A stretch of 64,000 nt of DNA. Origin: Streptomyces musisoli. Its GTDB lineage: Bacteria > Actinomycetota > Actinomycetes > Streptomycetales > Streptomycetaceae. A model generated the notes under the pieces. The model saw nothing but the letters and a program-made list of their open reading frames with translations, had not been told where the DNA came from and did no database searches. Location: NCBI RefSeq assembly GCF_016741855.1, contig NZ_JAERRH010000024.1, positions 24,131 to 88,130 on the forward strand, read 5' to 3'. A program made the position numbers and the translations under genes. Positions 35,728 to 44,777 of this stretch are shown one piece after another; position 1 is the first letter of the stretch; every line of letters begins with the position of its first letter.

Positions 35728-36468
35728 GCCTCACGAGCGCACGGGAACCGACGTCAGCACCCGGGCCACGGTCGGCAGGTGATCGTCCAGGTAGAAGTGC
35801 CCGCCGGCCAGCACATGCGTGGTGAACTCGCCCTCCGTCTCCTGCTGCCAGACCGGCACCTCCGCCGGCGGCACCCGCGGATCGGCGTCCCCCGTCAGCG
35901 CCACCACCGGGCAGCGCAGCCGGGGGCCGGGCCGGTAGGAGTAGGCGGACAGCATCGCGTAGTCCGCGCGCAGGGTGGGCAGCGCCAGCTCCAGCAGCAT
36001 CGGGTCGGCCAGCAGGCTGTCGTCCGTACCGGCCAGCCGCCGCAGCTCGCCCAGCAGGTCGTCGTCCGAGGGCACCCCCGACCACGGCATCGTGATCGGC
36101 AGCGAGGGCCCGCCGCGACCCGACACGAACAGCGCGACGGGCGCCCGGCCCCGCGCCTGGAGCACCCTGGCCGTCTCGAACGCCACGAGCGCGCCCATGC
36201 TGTGCCCGAACAGCGCGAGCGGCCTGCCCGCCGGATCCGCGGGCAGCGCGTCCAGGACGGCGTCCACGACGTCGCCGATCCGCTCGGCGAACGGCTCCGC
36301 GAACCGGTCGTGCCGGCCCGGGTACTGCACCACCAGGGGCTCCAGCGGTCCGGCGACCGCCGCCGACAGGGCGTGGTAGGCACCGGCCGCCCCGCCGGCG
36401 TGCGGGAAGCACAGCAGCCGGGCGGGGGCGTCGGGGGCGGGGTGGAAACGCCGAATCCAGTCGTCCAT
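35728..36468 (-). CDS. Type II thioesterase
   Basis: 246-residue alpha/beta hydrolase of the external (editing) thioesterase group: LLCFPHAGGAAGAY near the start, VVQYPGRHDR, nucleophile motif FGHSMGALVAFE near residue 98, the Asp region ALTGDADPRVPP and the catalytic His in LAGGHFYLDDH. These proteins clear misprimed carrier domains and are typical of NRPS/PKS clusters. ATG at 36468 follows AGGAGAGAGG. It is separate from the plus-strand operon and convergent with it. Confidence 0.96.
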
Positions 36469-36563
36469 GAGAATCCTCTCTCCTGAGGTACCTGACAACG
36501 AGCCGGGCCCCGTGCCGGTTCGCCCGGCCCGGGGCCCGTTCTCGTCCGCGTGCGCCGGACGGA

Positions 36564-37040
36564 TCACTCCGCCGCGGCCATCCAGCTCTCCAACTGTTCC
36601 AAGGTGGTCTCGGGGTTGGCGACGAGAACGTTCAGCTCGTCGTCGGGCGGGTTGAGGGTGACGACGGCGGGACAGCGGTGGCAGCCCTCGACACCGACCT
36701 GGTTCCACCACTTGCAGTGCGGACGCAGGTGGCACCGTGGCACGGCCGCGGACGCGGCCTCGGCCTTCGCCGGCACGGCCCGGATGCGCTCGATCAGACC
36801 GCACGCCTCGCCCACCCGGTTCGCGCAGTCCGACACGCAGTGCGAGGCGAACCGCAGTACCCGGTGCGGGGAGATCCCCTCCGGGATGCTGCCCAGGACC
36901 TCGGCCGCCGGAACCGGATCGGCCAGGTAGACCACCTCACCCCCGTCCCCGGACCGGACGCCGAGGACCACGCTCTCCGGGCGGCTCGCGTCGCCGGAGG
37001 GACACCAGTCGAGGGGCCGTCGCCCCGCGGAACCGTCCAC
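36564..37040 (-). CDS. Eight-cysteine protein of unknown function
   Basis: 158 residues with no recognised domain. Eight cysteines: one near the N-terminus (LDWCPSG), a central CxxxC with a third Cys eight residues on (CVSDCANRVGEACG), and a C-terminal set CHLRPHC ... GCHRCP (spacings x5, x10, x2). The pattern suggests a metal or iron-sulfur site (inference). The C-terminal part ends with an acidic/hydrophobic helix. GTG at 37040 is preferred because GGAGG sits eight bases upstream; GTG at 37049 falls on that ribosome site. It begins 19 bp after a small secreted-peptide gene on the same strand, so the two are probably co-transcribed. Confidence 0.7.
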   Translation of the reverse strand: MDGSAGRRPLDWCPSGDASRPESVVLGVRSGDGGEVVYLADPVPAAEVLGSIPEGISPHRVLRFASHCVSDCANRVGEACGLIERIRAVPAKAEAASAAVPRCHLRPHCKWWNQVGVEGCHRCPAVVTLNPPDDELNVLVANPETTLEQLESWMAAAE

Positions 37041-37059
37041 GGTGCTCACCTCCGGGCCC

Positions 37060-37302
37060 CTAGCAGGCGGCCGGGTGGACGCCCGACTTGCCGCTGTCGG
37101 CGACGATGCCGCCGGTGACGCCGTCGGTGACGGCGCCGTTCGCCTTCTCGGTGGCGACGGCCTTGGCGATGCTCGCCGCCAGCTGCTCCTGCGAGGTGAT
37201 CCGCTCATGCCGGGTGGCCGCGGGCGCGGGCGCGGCGGCCGCCGTGACGAGTCCGGTGACCAGCGCCGCCGCCGCGGCCGCCGTACGAAGTCCCTTGTTC
37301 AT
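37060..37302 (-). CDS. Small secreted peptide with C-terminal cysteine
   Basis: 80 residues. An N-terminal signal peptide (MNKGLRT, then an Ala/Val/Leu core to APAPAATRHE) is followed by a hydrophilic region (SQEQLAASIAKAVATEKANG) and a Gly-rich end VTGGIVADSGKSGVHPAAC, where the single Cys is the last residue. A near-ideal ribosome site GGAAGGAG precedes the ATG at 37302. The layout resembles a secreted signal or modified-peptide precursor, but no family is recognised. The neighbouring Cys-rich protein gene starts 19 bp downstream. Confidence 0.75.
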   Translation of the reverse strand: MNKGLRTAAAAAALVTGLVTAAAAPAPAATRHERITSQEQLAASIAKAVATEKANGAVTDGVTGGIVADSGKSGVHPAAC

Positions 37303-37444
37303 CTGTGCTCCTTCCCAAGTCTGCTGTTCGATACGGGACTCGACGGTAGGGACGGAGCCGGGCCGGCACCGGCGGTCCGGGCGGCAGCTTCGCGGAGACA
37401 CCGGGCCCGCGACGGCGCCCCCGGGTGCGTACGCCGGCTCGCGT

Positions 37445-38698
37445 TCAGCCGGCCCGGGGCGGCGGGGGCGGAACGGCCCGTCGCAGGGCTCCCACGGGGT
37501 ACGGCGCAGGTTCCGTGACCCAGCCCGCCATCAGCACGAGACGGGAGTCGCGGTCGGCGGCGAGGAAGCCGAAGGGGCGGTCGAAGGCGACGCGGACGAC
37601 GGTGGTCTCGTAGCGGTACTCCGGGACCCCGGCGGCCGCCCGGGGCATGACCGCCGTCACCGCCGCCGCCCGGAAGCCGAGCGCGCCGAACTGGGCCACG
37701 GCCGACTGGCGGGCCTCTCCGACGGCCAGCGGGTAGGCGCTGATGCCCGGGAAGTGGCCGGCGCGGACGTCCGCCGCCGTCGTGAGGCCGAACAGGCCGG
37801 GCAGGCCGAGCAGACCGTGGTCGGCCCGCACCTCGAACGCCACCGTCCGCACGTCCAGCGTCTTCGGCTCGGGCTCGAGGGCCGGCTGCTGCTCCACGTG
37901 CAGGCCGGGGCCCACGTGCCCGTGCGGCAGCGCGCCGCCCCCGGACAGCGGAAGGCTGCGCTCCACGATGCCCACCCCGGCCGCCAGCACCTGACCGGGC
38001 GTCATCCGCTCCTCACCCAGCACCAGGTGGACGTCGATGCCGTTGTCCCCGGGCACCGTCAGCGCGGTGACGAAGCCGTCCGCGGTGCCCGCCACCCCCA
38101 CCCGGTCCGGCCGCACGCTGCGCCGGCGCAGACCGCGCAGGGTCCGGCCCTGCCAGGGGCCCGCATCGGGCCGCAGCGGCCCCTCGGAGAACGGCTGCCG
38201 CCACTCCGTGCGCAGCGCGAGCGCACTGGCCAGCACCATCCGCGCCTCCCGGGTCAGCGTCACCGGCATGCGCTCGACCAGCCCGCCGGTCCGCTCGGCC
38301 GCCCACGCGTCCAGCCGCTCCTGCGCGGTGACGAGGTCGTCCCCGAACACCCCGTGGGTGCCGGCCGGGAGCCCGGCCCGCCACTCCTCCCGCAGGGGCA
38401 GCCCGTGGTGCGCCCACAGGCCGAGCGCCGCGTCCAGGCCGGACACCGACGCGAGCCCGGCCAGCAGGTCCCGGGCGGCACCGGCCGCCTGTTCGGCGAG
38501 CATCCCCAGCGCACCGGCCAGCTCCGCCCGCGCCGGTCCCGCCGCGCCGTCGGCGAGGAAGGCCAGCAGGGGCCAGACGCCGGCGGCCGAGAAGGCCGTG
38601 CCGTCCTGGACGGTCGCCGCCCACCGGGCGGCGAGGGCGTTCACCGCCCCGACCGCCGAACTGCCCGCCCGTCCGTCCGTCTGGGTCTCCACCCGCAT
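37445..38698 (-). CDS. Serpin-like protease inhibitor
   Basis: 417 residues. Serpin fold signatures: TAFSAAGVWPLLAFLADGA, ALALRTEWRQPF (shutter-like strand), VHLVLGEE, and near the C-terminus a hinge-like RAAAVTAV followed by an exposed loop and VAFDRPFGFLA, matching the serpin motif after the reactive loop. ATG at 38698 follows GGGGGCGGA; a longer frame to 38815 adds a Pro/Ala-rich extension without a good ribosome site. No signal peptide is visible from the chosen start, so cytoplasmic action or leaderless export is open. Serpins trap serine or cysteine proteases by a single-use conformational change. It is upstream of the secreted-peptide gene on the same strand. Confidence 0.85.
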   Translation of the reverse strand: MRVETQTDGRAGSSAVGAVNALAARWAATVQDGTAFSAAGVWPLLAFLADGAAGPARAELAGALGMLAEQAAGAARDLLAGLASVSGLDAALGLWAHHGLPLREEWRAGLPAGTHGVFGDDLVTAQERLDAWAAERTGGLVERMPVTLTREARMVLASALALRTEWRQPFSEGPLRPDAGPWQGRTLRGLRRRSVRPDRVGVAGTADGFVTALTVPGDNGIDVHLVLGEERMTPGQVLAAGVGIVERSLPLSGGGALPHGHVGPGLHVEQQPALEPEPKTLDVRTVAFEVRADHGLLGLPGLFGLTTAADVRAGHFPGISAYPLAVGEARQSAVAQFGALGFRAAAVTAVMPRAAAGVPEYRYETTVVRVAFDRPFGFLAADRDSRLVLMAGWVTEPAPYPVGALRRAVPPPPPRAG

Positions 38699-39074
38699 TC
38701 CGCCCCCGTTCGTGCCCTGCTCGGCATGCGGCCGCTCGTAGGTCGGTCCGGCCGCCGGCCCGGCCGCCGGCCCTGTGGCCGCCGCCCGCTCCAAGAGCAC
38801 GGTACCGGTGCCCATATCCCCGCATCCCGGCCGGGACGGCCCACGCGGCGGGGAGGCGTCCGCCGCCTTCCGGCTGACGGGCGGCGCCTGCCCGCCGGGA
38901 TGCGGGTGTGAGCGCGCGAGGTGTGAGGAGCGTCTATAAGGGAGAGAAAGTGCCTGGGTAAAGCCTTCCCCACCCGCAAGTCATCACATCGAGTGATTCT
39001 CTGGCCTTCACTTGCACGGCACAACCCACGGTTGCCAGGCTGTTGCTGTCTGTACAACCTGATGGGAGCGGCCA
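38699..39074. promoter_or_regulatory. Divergent region between serpin and GntR genes
   Basis: 376 bp without a gene. On the plus strand, TTGCCA (about 39034) and TACAAC (about 39055) before the GntR start could be a promoter with rather short spacing; the CTGTACAAC there is similar to half of the TTGTACAA-type sites bound by some GntR proteins. Leftward signals are not obvious. Confidence 0.4.
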
Positions 39075-39827
39075 GTGACTTTCGGTGAGCAGCCGGCGTA
39101 CCTGCGCGTCGCGGGTGATCTCCGCAAGAAGATCGTCGACGGTTCACTCCCGCCCCACACCCGGCTGCCCTCGCAGGCGCGCATCCGCGAGGAGTACGGC
39201 GTCTCCGACACCGTCGCGCTGGAGGCCCGCAAGGTGCTGATGGCCGAGGGGCTGGTCGAGGGCCGCTCCGGCTCGGGGACCTATGTGCGCGAACGGCCCG
39301 TGCCCCGGCGGGTGTCCCGCTCCGGGTACCGTCCGGCCGGCGGCGCCACCCCCTTCCGGCAGGAGCAGGCCGACGCCGCGGTGCGCGGCACCTGGGAGTC
39401 CAGCAGTGAGCAGACCGACGCCGGCGCGGTCATCGCCGAGCGGCTCGCGATCCACACCGGCGACCGGGTCATGCGCACCAAGTACCTGTTCCGCGAGAAC
39501 GGCGAGCCGATGATGCTCTCCACCTCCTGGGAGCCCCTCGCCGTGACCGGCCGCACCCCGGTGATGCTCCCCGAGGAGGGCCCGCTGGGCGGGATGGGCG
39601 TGGTCGAGCGCATGCGGGCCATCGACGTCATCGTGGACAACGTCACCGAGGAGGTCGGCGCCCGCCCCGGCCTCGCCGAGGAACTGCACCTGCTCGGCGG
39701 CGTCCCCGGCCATGTGGTCGTGGTCGTCCAGCGCACGTACTTCGCCTCCGGGCGTCCGGTCGAGACCGCCGACGTGGTGATCCCGGCCGACCGCTACCGG
39801 GTCGCCTACCACCTGCCCGTCAAGTGA
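39075..39827 (+). CDS. GntR-family regulator with UTRA domain
   Basis: 250 residues. N-terminal winged helix of the GntR family (about 8-75: AGDLRKKIVDGSLPPHTRLPSQ and GLVEGRSGSGTYV) and a C-terminal UTRA ligand-binding domain (about 110-245; FRENGEPMMLSTSWEP, GGVPGHVVVVVQRTYFASGRPVE). The GTG at 39075 follows GGGAGCGGCCA. Proteins like this usually repress and respond to small sugars or phosphorylated ligands; ligand and targets are unknown here. It reads toward the SPOR-like and Nudix genes but a 380-bp gap separates them. Confidence 0.93.
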   Translation: MTFGEQPAYLRVAGDLRKKIVDGSLPPHTRLPSQARIREEYGVSDTVALEARKVLMAEGLVEGRSGSGTYVRERPVPRRVSRSGYRPAGGATPFRQEQADAAVRGTWESSSEQTDAGAVIAERLAIHTGDRVMRTKYLFRENGEPMMLSTSWEPLAVTGRTPVMLPEEGPLGGMGVVERMRAIDVIVDNVTEEVGARPGLAEELHLLGGVPGHVVVVVQRTYFASGRPVETADVVIPADRYRVAYHLPVK

Positions 39828-40207
39828 GCCGGCCGGGCCGGCGCACCGCCCCGACGGCACCGTGTGCGCCCCCTCGCGTGAGGTAGCGCACACCCTGACG
39901 CGCCTCGGGCGCGCCCGGACCCGTCTCCGCCCCCTCGCCGGCGCCCTTGCGGGCCGCCGCAATCCGGCCGTTCTCGCAGGTGACCCTGGTTACCCCCGGC
40001 ACGCCCCCGAGGTGAGGCAGGGGAGTTCGCGACGGCGCATTCGGTCCCGTGCGCCCCCGGCGTTCTGGCTGGTTGCGTACCTCTTTGTGAAAAGCCGTAT
40101 TCGCAGCGTAAAGGTTGGGCGTACGCTCGGGCATATGCGGATTGCGGTTTCCTTAGGCGGGGGAAGCGGGTGGGGCGGTGCGAGAAGGGATGCGGGCGGT
40201 GGGGGCC
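39828..40207 (+). promoter_or_regulatory. Intergenic region before the SPOR-like gene
   Basis: 380 bp with no supported gene. An AT-richer stretch near 40078-40135 (around TTGTGAAAAGCC and TAAAGG) may carry the promoter for the downstream small gene. Nothing else stands out. Confidence 0.35.
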
Positions 40208-40399
40208 ATGAGTGAGGGCACGGTCTCGCTGCCCTGGATCGTGATACGGCAGGACGACAACGGCAATCGCTACCGCGTCGGCCGGTACGCGACCCGCGCG
40301 GAGGCGCAGAAGATCGCCGACAGTCTCGACGACCGGGGACACGAGCAGCTCTACTGGGTCGAGCGCATCGGCCAGAACGGGGACGGCACGCAGAACTGA
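40208..40399 (+). CDS. Small SPOR-like domain protein
   Basis: 63 residues. The body WIVIRQDDNGNRYRVGRYATRAEAQKIADSL resembles the SPOR fold pattern (R-x-x-V-G-x-F/Y then AEAQ-x-I-A) of small cytoplasmic proteins common in Streptomyces. ATG at 40208 follows GGTGGGGGCC; upstream starts at 40178 look less likely. No signal peptide. It lies 56 bp before the Nudix gene. Function unknown. Confidence 0.75.
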   Translation: MSEGTVSLPWIVIRQDDNGNRYRVGRYATRAEAQKIADSLDDRGHEQLYWVERIGQNGDGTQN

Positions 40400-40455
40400 C
40401 CGGCCACGGCGGCACGCAGAACCGACCGACTGCGGGCTCCCGTAGGCTCCGCTCC

Positions 40456-40941
<486 letters not shown>

Positions 40942-41105
40942 CCGGGGTTCGGGGGGCTCACCCCTGATCCGCCGAGCACCCCGTACGCCGTTCGTGCCAC
41001 AGTGCGCCCTCTGGTGCGGTACTGCCCACGGGATATCGGGTATGTGCCCATTAACCCCATGAAATCGGACATGGGTGGGCTCCGCTGGCCTGGGAAGTGA
41101 TCGGC

Positions 41106-41504
41106 GTGATCGACACCGATGGTGACTGCGCCGAGTGGACGTTTCCGGCGGAGCCGGGCGCCGTGCGCGCCGCCCGTGCGGCGGTCCGGGGCCAGTTGCA
41201 CGGCTGGGACCTGGACTGCCTCGCCGATCTCGCCGCGCTGCTGGTCAGCGAGCTGGTCACCAACTCGCTGCGGCACGCCACCGGTCCCATCGGCGTACGG
41301 CTGGTCCGTCCCGGCGCGCTCGACGACACGCTGCGGGTGGAAGTCTCCGACCCCCTCCCGGACCCGCCGCGCGAACGTGTCGCGAACCCCGAGGACGAGA
41401 GCGGGCGCGGCCTCCAGCTGGTCGCCGGCTCGTCGCGCCGCTGGGGCACCCGGCCCGGCAGGAGCGGAAAGACCGTCTGGTTCGAGCTGGCGGTGCCGGG
41501 CTGA
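41106..41504 (+). CDS. Stand-alone HATPase (anti-sigma-factor-like)
   Basis: 132-residue GHKL/HATPase_c domain of the RsbW/SpoIIAB-like group common in Streptomyces: LLVSELVTNSLRHA (N box), a middle VEVSDP segment (D box) and GRGLQLV (G box), ending GKTVWFELAVPG. The GTG at 41106 is preferred over 41097 because GGGAAG is spaced correctly from it. Such proteins are anti-sigma or signalling kinases. A very similar domain ends the next gene's protein, suggesting duplication. Confidence 0.9.
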   Translation: MIDTDGDCAEWTFPAEPGAVRAARAAVRGQLHGWDLDCLADLAALLVSELVTNSLRHATGPIGVRLVRPGALDDTLRVEVSDPLPDPPRERVANPEDESGRGLQLVAGSSRRWGTRPGRSGKTVWFELAVPG

Positions 41505-41775
41505 GGCCGGAACACCCGCGGGGCACGGGGGTGTACAGCCGTCGACGGCCCGTCCATCGTGCGCGCCGGGGGCGCACGCGGTCCGGCGAAGCGTGATTCG
41601 GCGGTGTGTTCCCTGGTTAGAAGAGTGGAAGTGTTGTCACGGACCGGTCCGAAAAACACCTGGACCGAGCTGTGATCGTGAACACCGTGTCGTGCGGCAC
41701 CGTAGTGCTGGATACTGCGGGCAGCCGCTGCCGGTGACCGGTGCCGGGCGCGGTGAGCTGGAGGGGACGGTTCGC
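41505..41775 (+). promoter_or_regulatory. Upstream region of the SpoIIE-type phosphatase gene
   Basis: 271 bp. It contains a 10-bp palindrome GGACCGGTCC at 41641-41650 and a GGATACT near 41710 that could be a -10 element. Low confidence. Confidence 0.35.
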
Positions 41776-44364
41776 GTGAGCGAGATACCAGCGAAGGCCA
41801 CGGAGTCCGAGGACCCGTCGGACGGCGCGAGGAGTCAGGCCGCGGAGGCTGCCGCGGCGCCCGGCGACGCCATGTGGCAGAGCAGTCCGCCCGGTTCGAT
41901 CTACGACTACATCAGGGTCGCGTCCTTCTCCATCAGTCCCGGCGGGCTCGTCGACCAGTGGAGCCTGCGCGCCGAGCAGCTCTTCGGCATCCCCGCCGCA
42001 CGCGCCGTCGGCATGGACCCCATAGAGGCTTTCATCGACCCCGATCTGCGCGGCCGCGGGCAGCGGAAGATGGCCGAAATCCTCGACGGGCGCGAGTGGA
42101 CCGGCGTGGTGCCCTTCCGGATGCCGGACCGGCCGGACGGCTCGCGTGGCGAGGAGGGGCTGGCCGAGGTCTACGTCATGCCGACGCGCACCGCGGAAGG
42201 CGACAAGGCCGCCGTCTGCATCGTCGTGGACGTCCGCACGCTGCGCAGCATCGAGACCGATCTCGCCGCCTCCCAGGCGATCTTCGGCCAGTCCCCCTTC
42301 GGATTCCTGCTGATCGACACCGACTTGCGGGTCCGCCGGGCCAACATGCGGTTCGCCTCCATCTTCGGCGGCACCCCGGACGACCACCGGGGCAAGGGAG
42401 TTCACGACTATCTGCCGCGCGGCGAGGCCGATCGGGTTTCGGCCACCCTGCGACGGGTGCTGGAGTCCGGCGAGTCCATCACCGACATGCACGTCACCGG
42501 ATTCGTCCCGGGCTCCGAGGAGCGCCGGCACTGGTCCGTCAACCTGTACCGCGTGCACAGCGGCAGCGGCCGGCCCATCGGCATCGCCTGGCTCGGCACC
42601 GACATCACCGCCCGCCGGGCCGCGGCCCGCGAGGCCGCCGCCGCCCGGCGCAACCTGGCGCTGCTCAACGAGGCCGGTGCCCGCATAGGGAACTCGCTCG
42701 ACCTGGAGACCACGGCCCGCGAACTCCTCGACGTGGTCGTCCCCGGCTTCTGCGACCTGGCCACCGTCGACCTCTACCAGGGCCTGCTGGCCGGCGACGA
42801 GACCCCGCCCGGTCTCGCCGACGGCAGCGCCGAACTGCGCCGCGTCGCCTTCGCCAGCGCCGTCTCCGGCGCCCCGTTCCTCGGGTCCGGGCAGCCCGTC
42901 GATGTCGGCGCGGTCCACCACTTCCCGTTCAACTCGCCCTGCGCGGACGCCCTGCGCACGGCCCGCCCGCAGCACGTGCCCGCCGAGGAGGGCGGGCTCG
43001 TGCAGTCCACGCTGGCCGTGCCGATGGTCGCCCACGACACGGTCGTGGGACTCGCGCAGTTCTCCCGTACGAAGGGCAGCGAGCCGTTCGGCGAGCGGGA
43101 CCGGGACCTCGCGGTCGAGCTGGCCGCGCGCGCCGCCGTCTGCATCGACAACGCGCGCCTCTACCGCAGGGAACACGAACGGGCGCTGATACTGCAACGG
43201 TCCCTGCTCCCGCCGGGCGACCCCGAGGCGTCCGGCCTGGACATCGCCTGCCGCTACCTGCCCGGCAACGCGGCGACGGAGGTGGGCGGCGACTGGTTCG
43301 ACGTCATCGAACTCCCCGGCCACCGTACGGCGCTGGTCGTCGGGGACGTGATGGGCCGGGGCCTGCGCGCGGCGGTGGCGATGGGCGAACTCCGCACGGC
43401 CGTACGCACCCTGGCGCTGCTCGACCTGGAACCGGCCGAGGTGCTGTCGGCGCTGGACGAGATCGCGCGCGGACTCGGCACGCCGGGCGGTGTCCAGCAG
43501 GCCACCCGTACCGCCCGTCAGCCCCGGGACGCCGACCTCTCCGAGGTGTACCTGGCGACGTGCGTGTACGCCGTGTACGACTCCGTCACCAGACGATGTA
43601 CGTTCGCCAACGCCGGCCATCTGCCGCCGGTCCTCGTCGAGCCCGGCGAGGCGGCGCTGATGCTGGACGTGCCGCCCGGCATGCCGCTCGGCGTGGGGGG
43701 CGAGCCGTTCGAGGATGTCGAGGTCGAACTGCCGGAGGGCGCGCTGCTGGCCCTCTACACGGACGGCCTGGTCGAATCCCGCGACCATCCGCTGGACGAG
43801 GGCCTCCAGGCCTTCGTGGGCGCGCTGACGGATCCCTCCAGGCCCCTGGAGGACGTCTGCGACCACGTCCTCAACACCCTCGACACCCACCACGGCGAGG
43901 ACGACATCGCCCTGCTGATGGCCCGTGTGCAGGGACTGCCCGCCGACTCCGTGGGCGACTGGACCCTGCCCCGCGAGCCGCGCAGTGTGGGCCGGGCCCG
44001 TGAGTACGCCCGCGGCCGGCTTCAGTCCTGGGACCTGGAGCCGCTGGTCGACACGACGGAGCTGCTGGTCAGCGAGCTGGTGACGAACGCGCTGCGGTAC
44101 GGGGAGGGGGACATCCGGCTACGGCTGCTGCTGGACCGCACGCTGGTCTGCGAGGTGTGGGACTCCGGGCTGGTCCAGCCGCGGCGCCGGCGGGCCCGGG
44201 ACACCGACGAGGGCGGACGGGGGCTCCAGTTGGTCGGACTGCTCAGCGCGGCCTGGGGCTCCCGGCGGACGCCGCGCGGCAAGACGGTGTGGTTCGAACT
44301 GCCCCTGCCGGGCGGCGAGGGCGGCCTCACCGACCCGGCCGAAGCCCTACTGAGCCTCTTCTGA
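41776..44364 (+). CDS. PAS-PAS-GAF-SpoIIE phosphatase-HATPase signalling protein
   Basis: 862 residues. Two PAS-like domains (about 45-150 and 165-280; QSPFGFLLIDTDLRVRRAN in the second), a GAF domain (290-465), a PP2C/SpoIIE phosphatase (470-720; LQRSLLPPG, EVGGDWFDVIELPG, VVGDVMGRGLRAA, ALYTDGLVESR) and a C-terminal HATPase (732-850; LLVSELVTNALRYG and GGRGLQLVG). It thus combines anti-anti-sigma phosphatase and anti-sigma-kinase-like modules in one protein, a form frequent in Streptomyces. GTG at 41776 follows GAGGGGACGG; the frame is open further upstream but overlaps the previous gene. Confidence 0.93.
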   Translation: MSEIPAKATESEDPSDGARSQAAEAAAAPGDAMWQSSPPGSIYDYIRVASFSISPGGLVDQWSLRAEQLFGIPAARAVGMDPIEAFIDPDLRGRGQRKMAEILDGREWTGVVPFRMPDRPDGSRGEEGLAEVYVMPTRTAEGDKAAVCIVVDVRTLRSIETDLAASQAIFGQSPFGFLLIDTDLRVRRANMRFASIFGGTPDDHRGKGVHDYLPRGEADRVSATLRRVLESGESITDMHVTGFVPGSEERRHWSVNLYRVHSGSGRPIGIAWLGTDITARRAAAREAAAARRNLALLNEAGARIGNSLDLETTARELLDVVVPGFCDLATVDLYQGLLAGDETPPGLADGSAELRRVAFASAVSGAPFLGSGQPVDVGAVHHFPFNSPCADALRTARPQHVPAEEGGLVQSTLAVPMVAHDTVVGLAQFSRTKGSEPFGERDRDLAVELAARAAVCIDNARLYRREHERALILQRSLLPPGDPEASGLDIACRYLPGNAATEVGGDWFDVIELPGHRTALVVGDVMGRGLRAAVAMGELRTAVRTLALLDLEPAEVLSALDEIARGLGTPGGVQQATRTARQPRDADLSEVYLATCVYAVYDSVTRRCTFANAGHLPPVLVEPGEAALMLDVPPGMPLGVGGEPFEDVEVELPEGALLALYTDGLVESRDHPLDEGLQAFVGALTDPSRPLEDVCDHVLNTLDTHHGEDDIALLMARVQGLPADSVGDWTLPREPRSVGRAREYARGRLQSWDLEPLVDTTELLVSELVTNALRYGEGDIRLRLLLDRTLVCEVWDSGLVQPRRRRARDTDEGGRGLQLVGLLSAAWGSRRTPRGKTVWFELPLPGGEGGLTDPAEALLSLF

Positions 44365-44777
44365 CCCCGCCCCACCCGCCACACCGCCCACCCACCCGCC
44401 CTCGACTTTCCTGGGCTCGTCTGCGCCGTCCATCCACCCGCCCTCGACTCGTCTGGGCCCGTCCGCGCCGCTCAGCTGCTGTGGTTGCTCGTCTGCGCCG
44501 TCCAGCTGCTGTGGTTGCTTGTCTGGGCTCGTCCGCGCCGTCCATCCACCCGCCCTCGACTCGCCTGGGCTCGTCCGCGCCGTCCACCTGTCCGGCCAAT
44601 CGCCTTGGGCTGTCGACTCCTTCCCACTCGGGCTGACACACCCGGCTCGTCCACTTGGCCCGGCCCACCGCCCCGGTTACTCACGCCGGCGACCCGCCCG
44701 ACTCGGGTGCCGAGAAACGCCGGGAGGGATCGTCCCGGTCTGCCGAGTGGTGGGCTCGTCGAAGGCGGGGGCGTCGG
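44365..44777. repeat. Intergenic degenerate tandem repeats
   Basis: 413 bp between convergent genes. About 44395-44600 holds roughly five degenerate copies of a 40-bp unit in two flavours: one contains CCATCCACCCGCCCTCGACT, the other CAGCTGCTGTGGTTGCT, each followed by a CTGGGCTCGTCCGCGCCGT-like tail. Open frames across it are low complexity and not credible genes. No terminator hairpin stands out. Confidence 0.75.

Noticed and set aside
41617..43893. Long minus-strand frame opposite the SpoIIE-type gene
   Set aside because: Antisense shadow without motifs.
44391..44640. Possible small genes or CRISPR in the 44.4-kb repeat
   Set aside because: Copies are degenerate and adjoining without unique spacers, and the frames are low-complexity.
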